From positions 1,984,001 to 2,048,000 of the forward strand of contig JACONQ010000007.1 in the NCBI GenBank assembly GCA_014281115.1: 64,000 bases of DNA, read 5' to 3'. Under the pieces are notes generated by a model. That model made no database searches and was not told the DNA's origin. It saw only the letters and a list, made by a program, of their open reading frames with translations. The DNA is from Laburnicola sp. R22_1 (lineage: Eukaryota > Ascomycota > Dothideomycetes > Pleosporales > Didymosphaeriaceae). The position numbers and the translations under genes were made by a program. How positions within the stretch are numbered: position 1 is the first letter of the stretch; each line of letters opens with the position of its first letter. Of this stretch, positions 55,619 to 64,000 are shown one piece after another.

Positions 55619-58214
55619 CTACAACCTTGCTGGAACGGCCAACTTCTTCCTCCCGCGCCTACCTTTAGCCTTCGCAACCACGGCTTTCTCCGCCTCTTTA
55701 TCCCCGGCGCCAGCAGCATCTTCCCATAATTCTGCGCCCACCTTATCCGCCAATCCAAGCACCCTGTGCTGCACCGTCGCTCCATCCCTCCGATTCTTAC
55801 CCTCCCTCCTTGATATGCTAATCCTTTCTGCAAAAATCCACAACGCACCCTCTGCTTTAACCCTGCCATTGCGCTCATCTCTTTTCGGCAGCCACTCATC
55901 TGCGATCCGGACGGTAGAGGGCGTCTTTTTGTCTTTGGACTTGGCTACTAGAATCATGCCTTCTTCTTCGAAGCGCTCATATGTGTTCTTCAGCGTTTCT
56001 TTGTTGACGGCCTCGAAGTATGAGAGGTCACCTTGGTGGTAGAGTGTTTTGCCGAAGAGTTGGGCGCGGTCTTGGACTTTTTTCATGTCGAGCCAGGTGG
56101 ATTGGGAGTAGTTGACGGGCGGGGTGAGCATCAATAGACTGACTGCGCCTAGCCATGCCGCCTCGATGAATGGCCATATCAAGAAACAATAGAAATCGAA
56201 ATTCTCGCGTCCTAGCTCTCTCTCTGCATCACTTAATTCTACCCATTCGATTTCTTCTTCGTTCGGTGAGTCGTGATGAGGTCGACGCGTGACTTTTATA
56301 ACGGCGTCTGCTTCAAGGGAGGCTAGGGTCTTGGAAAGATTGTAATCTAGACCTTCGGTGGGGAAGATGAACTCGCCGCGGAAGAGCTGAGAGAGGAAGG
56401 TGACTTGGTCGCGGAGAGCGGAGAACGAGATGCGTTGTTGAGAAGGCGGACCACCCTGTTTTATGGTGGTGTAGAGGGCGGCTGAGACAAGAGAGTGGAG
56501 GATAAAGAGGTGGATAGTCATATTGCGATAGAAGGAGAGCTGAAACCTGTACATGAAGATTAGAGCTGCGCGATGGACATATTTCTACTAGAACCGGAAA
56601 AAGTTGGGCAAACGTACCTGTCCACGGCATAGAAGGTTTCTTCTGGTAGTCCTGGAACGAGACCTACCAGGTCAGGGCCGAGGACTTCGAGAGCTCTGTC
56701 TACGACGACACTCGTTGGCAAACCTGCGAAGTGCGCTACCCTACCCCCTTGAGCTCTGACACGCTCGCTAAGCCACTCGACTCTCCTGACTAGCTCCGAC
56801 TTGCCCACGCCTCGTCCTCGTAGCGTCAATAAGACGGTGCCTACAAGCGCCGTAGGCATCACAACAGAGACATCGTTGATCTCGCTCAAGACTTTGTAGC
56901 CTAGCGTTCTCAACAGCCTTGCTCGCTCATCCTTCAGATCTAGCTTTTGCGGGAGCTTGCTGAAGCGGCTTTGCTGCTCGTCAATAAACTTGCGGAGAGA
57001 CCAGGGCTCGTGAAAGCGTACGTCCACGCGGCCAAGCTTCAACGAAAGTACTGATGATGCTGAGAGAAACCCCATGAGATTCTCTTTCCGTTTAGGGTGG
57101 CCCAGAAGCTCGCTGATGTATGACCTGCGTCCCGTTAATCATTATCTTGGTAGGGCGAATAGCAGACTTACTCGACCTCGATGACTTTGTCATACTGCGT
57201 CGAAACTGGACAAATGATTGCGTCTTCCACTCTTCCGCTTGCCACACTCTCCAACATATAGCTCAATATGCCGAATTTCGGTGGCAACAACTTACCTGTT
57301 CGGCTCCTACCACCTTCCACGAAGCACTCTAGATTGAATCCATTCTGCAACAACGTATCAATGTAAGCTTGTACAATTGTCTGATACAGTTGATCGTCCC
57401 CGAAGCTCCTACGTATCCACATAGCGCCCGCATGCTGCATGAAGGGTCCTGCAATTGGGATATTGAGATTGTCGCCGGCGACTACGGTGGGAAGAGCTAA
57501 TCCAAGGCGGTAACATATGATCTGGAGCGAGATGTAGTCGACGTGAGAGCGGTGGCAAGGCAGAAATATTATCGAATGTTTCGACTTCGCAGCTTGTTCG
57601 GCGACAGAGCGGAGACGCAGCACTTCTTCGCTGGAGACATGAACGCCTTGATGGTATGCGCGTGTCAAAAGCTGCGTAGCTAAATAATACGCGCCCCTTA
57701 TAAAACTTTTGCTCTCCATCTTGCAAATCATATTATCCGTGATCCCCTCACTGACCTCCAACAAGCTCTCCTCGATCTGTATCCTTCTCCTCCTCTTCCT
57801 GTCACCAGCCCCAGCCCCCTCCCCGCCGCTCATGACCCCCTCGCCCAACAAGCCTTCCTTCGCCTCGACTTCCACTCTCCGGGCGGCCAGGTCTCGCACT
57901 TTCCGAACCAGCAGGGGATTGCCGAGTACCATCGACTTCATGTTCTCCGAGAAGCCTGAGTAGAATATGGGCTGTCCAATTATTTCGTCGTAGGAGCGCC
58001 AATCGGTACCAGAGACGTAGAGGGAGACTTCACGGATGAAGTCAAGCGGTGCGGAGCGGAAGCGCACCATGCTATTTATGACCTCGCGCTCGGAGGACTC
58101 ATTGTAGCCGGCGGCGTGAAGATGGACCTCATCATCAGCGGTGATGCTGAGGTCGGGCGCCTGTTCGGCTGTAGTCGAGCGCGAGCTTTTGTACGGTTTG
58201 GAAGCGGACGACAT
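55619..58214 (-). CDS. PlsB/GNPAT-like glycerol-3-phosphate (or DHAP) acyltransferase
   Basis: Three exons, 58214-57172, 57124-56618 and 56546-55619 (825 residues), with introns of 47 and 71 bp. Enzymes of this family add the first acyl chain in glycerolipid synthesis, or acylate dihydroxyacetone phosphate in peroxisomes. All four acyltransferase motifs are present in order: IIFLPCHRSHVDYISLQ (HxxxxD), AGAMWIRRSFGDDQLYQ, NLECFVEGGRSRTGKLLPPK and IICPVSTQYDKVIE. After the catalytic domain come SLRKFIDEQQSRFSKLP and the C-terminal GPAT region (QLSFYRNMTIHLFILHSLVS). The protein ends in a basic stretch and PARL, close to a C-terminal PTS1-like tripeptide ARL, which would fit peroxisomal targeting (inference). 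It resembles bacterial PlsB and animal GNPAT/GPAM more than yeast Gat1/Gat2, so the exact substrate is unknown. Confidence 0.9.
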
Positions 58215-59079
58215 CGCTGCGGTATCGAAGGAACTGCGCGGTCGGAAGAGGATGGTAATGGACTCGCGAAGCAGCTATGGAGGAGACGGCTACGGGGAGG
58301 CCATAAGTTGGGTCGAGTGGGTGGGAATTGCAAGCATGGGCTGGCAATCGCGAAGCTCTGGGTGCGGTGAGTAAATGCCCATTGCACAAGGGTGTCTCGG
58401 AAAGGGTGTTTTCGACAAGAGCCATGGCATGAGACAGACATGGATCGCCATCCCAATCCGAGCTTGGAGATCCCTCCACGTGCAGCCGAGGCATTCGGGT
58501 TGCGGAGACGCGCCACATATAACCAACCAACCACGGCGCTGCAAATCTACAATGACGCCGGGATAAACTTGTGTACGAGTCGGCATCTTTCTAAGTTCTT
58601 AAAAACACAAAGCGCGCCCAGAGTTATGGAGTGACGTCAAAAGCCTATGCCGTGCCGCTGTAATCATTCATGGCATTGGCCTACGAAGCTAGTAATATCA
58701 TCACCGCCCCAAAAAGTCCGTTTGACTAAAGATACACTTAGAATACAAGACCAAAAGCAACGCCACCGCTATACTAAGTGAACGCCGAATATGCGCAATC
58801 GGCCGTTACCAATGCGACACATACCAAATATCATGCCTCCCATTCCATTAATCATACCTGATACTCCGCATTCTTTTAACAACGCAAACGGTCACAACGC
58901 AAGTCAAGAAGATAAGTGCCAGAATGAGGCGGAGCAACAACCAGATGGAATCGGAGACGGTGGCCGGCGCACTTGCAATGAGAGAAGTCAGCCCCGTGTG
59001 CTGGAGACGCAGTGGACCGTACAGGGTTCATTCGAGCCGTGACCGAGGTCGCTGAGGGTGAAGAAAACTAACTACTGGT
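58215..59079. other. Intergenic region acyltransferase / GT15 gene
   Basis: This has the acyltransferase promoter near 58215-58560 and the 3' flank of the GT15 gene. Short frames are not supported. No repeat or RNA gene seen. Confidence 0.5.
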
Positions 59080-60394
59080 TTATTTTTGTTCCTTTTCGTA
59101 CCCTTCTGGTTTGTCCATTCCGTTCACTTCGTAGAAGCGAGCCGTGCCTATGCAACCATGATTAGTAAAGTGTCTATCTCTGGAAAGCAGAGCAAACTCA
59201 CAGCTGTAGCCATTCCAGTCGAAGTTGTCCTTCGGATTGCAGTGGCACTTGTGGTCCAGGCGATACTTTTCACCTGTGGGGCAGTGGGTGAACGGGACGT
59301 GGTAATAAGCAATATCGTTGAAGAAATGGATCTCTTCCTTCTTGAGCATAAGAGCAGCGGCAATCGAGTGGACCGGCGCATCGCCCCAGCGCTCGTAGAA
59401 GAAACCACCCGCATGATCCAGAGAAGTGAAATAATCAATGTAAGCATCAGAGCGGAGCCAGTTGAGGTTGCCAATCTCGAAGTTGGACCAGAAATGACAG
59501 TGGTTGTATGTCTTTCCGCCATCCTCGCTAATGAACTTCATCGAGTTGCCTTCAACGACATGCTGGGGGTATGTAGCCGTGAAGTTCAAAACGGCATCCC
59601 ATAGGGTGGGGATCGTCTCGACGTATTCGTACAAGCTCAGTGTAAAGCTGTATTTCTTATTGTTCTCGGCCATGAACTTGAACGTGTCGTAGTTGATGTC
59701 GCAATAGAGCTCAACGCTGGGCTCAACGCGCCAGTACCACTCATAGTCCAGCATCAAAGGATGGCGAAAGAAGAAGCCGGATTCATATCGGCACATGTGC
59801 CTGTAGCTGATGGAGTCACCGTAGATAATCTTCTTCTCTTTCATCTGCTCGCGGACCTTGGCGGCCCTGTCCTGGTCAATGAAGTCGGGGAACCCCCAAT
59901 GCTCCTTTGGAATCTTGCCGTATTTGGTCTTGCCCGAAACCAGGGCAGAGGTGACCTTCTTAAACTCGTCGTTGAAGTCATCGTCGTTGAGGAAGACCCA
60001 GTCGTAGTTGTATTTGCGGTTGAAGCGGTCCTCGACATGGCGGATGGACTTGGCAATCTCCCACAGATCCGAGTTGCGAGCGAGGGTAACGAATGTCGCG
60101 TTCATGCGCTCGCCCTCTGCCGTGGCCGGCGGCAGCTGCTTGTTCTCCATGTTGGGCGTTGTTGGGCTCAAGTCGGCCGCGCTCTGCGGCTCTGCAGGGG
60201 GGTTTGATTCTGCGCTGCTGCTGCCAGGCTTGTAGGCGGGCCATTGCGCCGAGGGTACCGAGGATGAGGAGGAGATGAAGAAGAGGAGGATGATGCACTG
60301 CTGGTGTTAGCTATTTGCGCGCAGACGGCCAAGGGGGCTGCCGTACGACGAGGGCAAAGACAATGTAGCGCAGGTAGCGCTGCTGGCCGGCCAT
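59080..60394 (-). CDS. GT15 alpha-1,2-mannosyltransferase (KRE2/MNT1/KTR family)
   Basis: Three exons, 60394-60347, 60297-59202 and 59147-59080 (403 residues). It is a Golgi type II enzyme adding alpha-1,2-mannose to O- and N-glycans. The signal anchor is split by intron 1 ([11 protein letters not shown], then [13 protein letters not shown]). Catalytic-domain blocks are [113 protein letters not shown] and [20 protein letters not shown]. The second intron (59148-59201) is 54 bp, a multiple of three, without a stop, so the frame reads through it. Splicing restores NGYSC then TARFYEVNG, the conserved end. The product therefore has 18 residues fewer than the open frame suggests. Confidence 0.94.
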
Positions 60395-61139
60395 TGCGCC
60401 GCGAGATTGCTGTTCTTGCTGCGGGTGTGCGTCAGATGGCTGGCTCTTCTCAGGCCGCGTGGAACCCTCCACTTTGGCGATTGATGCAAGATGTGAATGG
60501 CGACCGGGGGTGTGTTGAGACTACGTCGCAACGAGAGCCAGTCGCACGTGTCTGAAAGAGGGTGGTGCTACGCCAAGTGGGCAGCGAGGGGGTCCTGGGG
60601 AAACAGAGCAGGCTGCTCGTGCATTCGGGGAGACAGCGCGGAAGGCAGACACAGCCAGGAGGAGGAGGAGCACCGCGAGAATGCGACTTTGAAAAGGAGA
60701 GCGGTCGACGTCGGCGGCGTGGCTGAAGGCTGACTGACGCACCGCCGCCACGCGCAATGCAAGGGTACTGGGCCCCGAGTCGTCGCCAGTGGCCTTCTAC
60801 GCGCAGCGAGACGTGTCCGCGTGAATGTGCCGCTATATAGGGCCTGGAGACGGCGGATTCTAGCCAGGAAAACACCGTGTCCAGCGACTGCCGCGTCAAT
60901 TGCGACGCAGATGATGGAACGGAGCGCCTCTACCTACAGTGCTGTGAATTGTGAATGGAGGCGTGCATGGCATGCCCCACCGTGCCCAGTGCCCACCAAG
61001 CGGCAAGTGCCGTCGAACCTGGCCAGCCGCGCTGCGAAACATGTCATGTCCATCAACAAAATCGCCGCCTCTCCCCGCTCACTGTCGCGTCGCCTATCTC
61101 TATCCTGGTACCCACCCTCGCTCACGGGCATCGCCCACC
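60395..61139. other. Divergent promoter region GT15 / PAT1
   Basis: About 745 bp, G+C-rich near 60600-60740, between divergent starts. No gene recognised; short frames on both strands lack similarity. Confidence 0.5.
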
Positions 61140-63750
61140 ATGTCGTTCTTCGGTTTCGACACCAACCTGCCGCGCGACAAGGGCCACTCGACAAGCGCCC
61201 CTGGCTTTGGCCACCACGATGCGTTCGCTGGTCTCGGCGGAGGGGCAGCCGATGACGATGAGTAGGTCGTCTGGTGCATGCATCAAAACCTCGCTGATAG
61301 ACCTGCAGAATCGATTTCGAGGAGACGTACGATGGCCTAGGCAACCAGCTCGATGAGGCCGACGATGTCTTCAATGACGACACCTTCGGCAGCGGTCCAG
61401 CCACGCAGCAGAATATCGGCAGAGACTTCGATTTTGCTGGCCAGACTTCCAAGATCGCGAACACGCTGCAGGAGGAGCAGATGGTCTTCCAAGCTCGCCA
61501 GCCCCCGCCCCAGCAGAAGCCCCCGATCCCGCACGCGTCGAAGCCTACCCGAACCGGCTATGAGAGCTATCATGACCCCGACTACATCCCTCAGTTGGAG
61601 GCGCGTGCCGACATCTGGGGTCTCAAGCCCAAGCAACCCACTGCCCCGAGGCAGCCCGAGGCCCCGCAGGCTGCTCCGGCGCCCGCCAAGAAGATGATGA
61701 GTCTTGAAGAGGTCGAAGCCATGATGCGCTCTCAGCCCGCACAGGGGACGCCCCCTCCCCCGCAGCCCACCATGGCGCCTACTCAAGTCCCGTTACCCTC
61801 GCATTACCCGCAGCAGTTTCCTCATGGTCAACCACAGTACCCGGGCATGCCAGGCCAGTTTGCGCCACAGATCTTGCAACGACAGCAGCAGCAGCAGCAC
61901 CATCCTCAGGGCCCGCCTGTTCCACGGCAGCAGCAAGTGCATGCTGAGCTCCCTGGGCCGCCGGTCCATTCTCAGCCGCCGCAACAGCCGACGATCCTGC
62001 AGCGACCGAGGCAGCCTAATGACCCTGCGGCACAACAACCGAGACCGGCTCAAATGCAAGCCCAGCCCCAGCGGCCGCCATCTCAGCCTCGACAGATCCT
62101 CCAGAACCCCAATCGCCTATCCGGTCACGGACAGCCCGTGGCACACGGTGGCCATATGGGAAATCGCGGCCATCATCCCGGACACAATAGGGGCCCATCG
62201 CACGGCATGGTCATCACACACCCGGAACAGCTCATGGCTCTTTCCCAGGAAGAGCGTGATGCCTACCTTGCAACAGAAGCTCAACGCGCTAAACGGAACC
62301 ATAAGATCGCCCTGCTGGCCAAAGACAACGGGTTGATGACTCCGCAAGACAAGAACTTTATCACGCGAATCCAGCTACAACAGCTCATGTCTGCCACTGG
62401 TAACCTAGACGAGAGGGGTGCCGAGGCAGCTGTTGCCGAAGACTTCTACTACCATGTGATGAGCCAGATTCGAGGTGGCGCACGCCAGAACCCCCATCAG
62501 CCCGCCAACCAATTCGCTCAGACATACTTATTTCAAACGAACAGTAGGTTTGGGCCGCGTAGGAATGGGAGAGGTGGTGATAATCACATGCAGCGCATGG
62601 AACAGCAAGTGCAGCGAGCAGTCGAGGCAGCCAAGGCCAAACCCAAAGGCAAGCAACTTGTCATCGAGGGCAGTCTGGGCAAGATCGCTTTCAGTAATGC
62701 GAAGACCCCTAGGCCCCTTCTTAACATCAAGCGGTCAGAGGTTGCCGACAAGCATCCTAAGAACCACAAGTCTTCTATTGCCCATCGAAAGCAAACCTTG
62801 CGCAACATCGAGGGAATATACATGACGCTGATGAAGATTGAGGATGTCGATCGGGCGGTGCCTGCCCCGATTCGCGAAGATAGCTCTCCTGAGGCTATTC
62901 AATCCCACATGGAATGGCGGACAAATATCGAGACTCTGCGCAAGGAACTCTGGCAGAATCTCAAGATCATGGAGCCCATCAACCCTCAGTAAGCTTTATC
63001 GAGTTTATGTTGTCAGCCTTATGCTAACAGTGTAGGTCCTCCACTACGCATCCGTTCATCTCCATTTTGTCTCACGCCAAAGGAAAAAGGGCTATTCAGC
63101 GGATCTTCCCCCATATCGACGAGCAGGAGCGTATTACGGTGGTTACTATGATCGTTGTGCATCTCGATCAGCTCTCAGTCGTCTCTCACGCAACTGCAAT
63201 GCCAGAAGAACCCCTCAGTCCCGCTATGCGCGAAGAGGTCGAATTGTTTATGGGAACCGTTATCCCACCGCTGTTTGCTCACGTCTCTGAGTCGCCGTTG
63301 AACATCATAATTGGTTTGCTTGGGCTCATCCTCGACCGGACGAACATGCACACCGTCGCGCGCAGCAAAGTTGGCATGTCGTTACTTACTATTCTTATCT
63401 CTCGTGCGGAACTTCTGAAGCAGTCCGCCCCTGAGGTGGACGTGACGGACTGGGAACAATGGGCAGATCTTTACAACCGTCTGTTCGATGCAGTGGAACC
63501 CGTTCTACCTGTCATTTTCCCTGGCACTATCAACAACACCGACGACATGTATGTGTGGCAGTTTTTGGCAGCCATGGGTGTGGGTGCGAGCCCAGAACAA
63601 CAGCAAAGATTGGTCATCGGCGTAAAAGATCGTGTAATGGAAACTGTGACGGTGAGCAAAGCGCTTCCGGCTGAGATGGCCGGAACTCGACTTGCCAATG
63701 TCAATCTCTTCATGAGGGCGATTGGATTAGACGTGGAATTGCTGGGTTGA
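61140..63750 (+). CDS. PAT1: mRNA decay factor PAT1
   Basis: Three exons, 61140-61261, 61309-62988 and 63036-63750 (838 residues); both introns are 47 bp and phase 2. Pat1 bridges deadenylated mRNA, Lsm1-7 and the Dcp2 decapping machinery in P-bodies. The N terminus starts MSFFGFDTNLP, and after intron 1 gives DFEETYDGLGNQLDEADDVF, matching the conserved Pat1 opening that binds Dhh1. SYHDPDYIPQLEARADIWGL and SLEEVEAMMRSQ follow, then a Pro/Gln-rich low-complexity middle (61,740-62,200), MTPQDKNFITRIQLQQLMS, and a basic segment (KPKGKQLVIEGSLGKIAF). The C-terminal helical domain, after intron 2, starts at THPFISILSHAKGKRAIQRI and ends LANVNLFMRAIGLDVELLG. Everything expected of Pat1 is present. 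Confidence 0.95.
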
Positions 63751-64000
63751 AGAAATCGACAGAATCAACGCAAAATCTACAGCAAGACGCCAGCCATGAA
63801 GACTGATGGCTCAGTGGCGATGAGGTTTGTGGCTTTGACCATAGAAGAGGTTGTTCTCTATGGTGGGGCTCGCGACACTGTCGTTTCGCTACCTACAGCG
63901 GACGGCAATAGCAAGAGTGGGAAGCCCAGGCCTTGGCGATTTCGAAAAAGGGTCATTGCGCGGGCCACCAATCTTGTACACAAGGAGACACTGGTGGAAG

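Noticed and set aside
55276..55899. N-terminal extension of the XPF-like protein
   Set aside because: The frame is open but Arg/Ser-rich, without conserved sequence, and it runs into the 3' end of the next gene; MELDLVEHEP is a more natural start.

Overview
The window looks like a filamentous ascomycete nuclear chromosome, most likely a dothideomycete/pleosporalean (inference). It has many short spliceosomal introns (44-150 bp, GT..AG), typical fungal housekeeping genes, and a sharp split between an AT-rich block in which CpA/TpG are strongly depleted in favour of TpA (the mark of repeat-induced point mutation, RIP) and a GC-balanced, gene-dense block. All exon joins below were read by hand from splice sites and frame.

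Region 1 (1 to about 14,640) is a gene-free RIP-degraded repeat isochore. It holds a decayed Ty1/Copia reverse transcriptase, a decayed pogo/Fot1-type DDE transposase, several diverged direct and inverted repeat pairs, two very long (ATT)n tracts that share the same 3' flank, and a CCTAAC-rich segment.

Region 2 (14,640 to 20,579) contains the clearest event in the window. A GH72 beta-1,3-glucanosyltransferase gene on the minus strand is split after codon 33 by a 3,445-bp hAT transposon (16,952-20,396). The element has perfect 17-bp terminal inverted repeats and an exact 8-bp target duplication, GATGAAAT. The transposase has one in-frame stop and no ATG at its apparent start.

Region 3 (21,441 to 64,000) is an ordinary euchromatic gene row: GEA-type ARF-GEF (-), ANP1 mannan polymerase subunit (-), exosome MTR3 (+), a La-motif/Arb1 fusion (+), RNase P/MRP POP4 (-), GH125 alpha-mannosidase (-), CLP1 (+), inositol polyphosphate multikinase (-), PDX3 (+), OPI10/Hikeshi (+), a KES1-like oxysterol-binding protein with an apparent 1-bp frameshift (+), a rhodopsin-like 7TM protein (-), a TPR protein (-), an XPF-like protein resembling Zip2/SHOC1 (-), a PlsB-like acyltransferase (-), a GT15 mannosyltransferase (-) and PAT1 (+).

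There is no operon-like or biosynthetic cluster. Two loose themes recur: cell wall and mannan (GH72, ANP1, GH125, GT15) and RNA metabolism (MTR3, Arb1, POP4, CLP1, PAT1). I did not find a convincing new multi-gene system. The points most worth a second look are the hAT-disrupted GH72 gene, the La-Arb1 fusion, the frameshifted KES1-like gene and the structured repeats in the RIP block.
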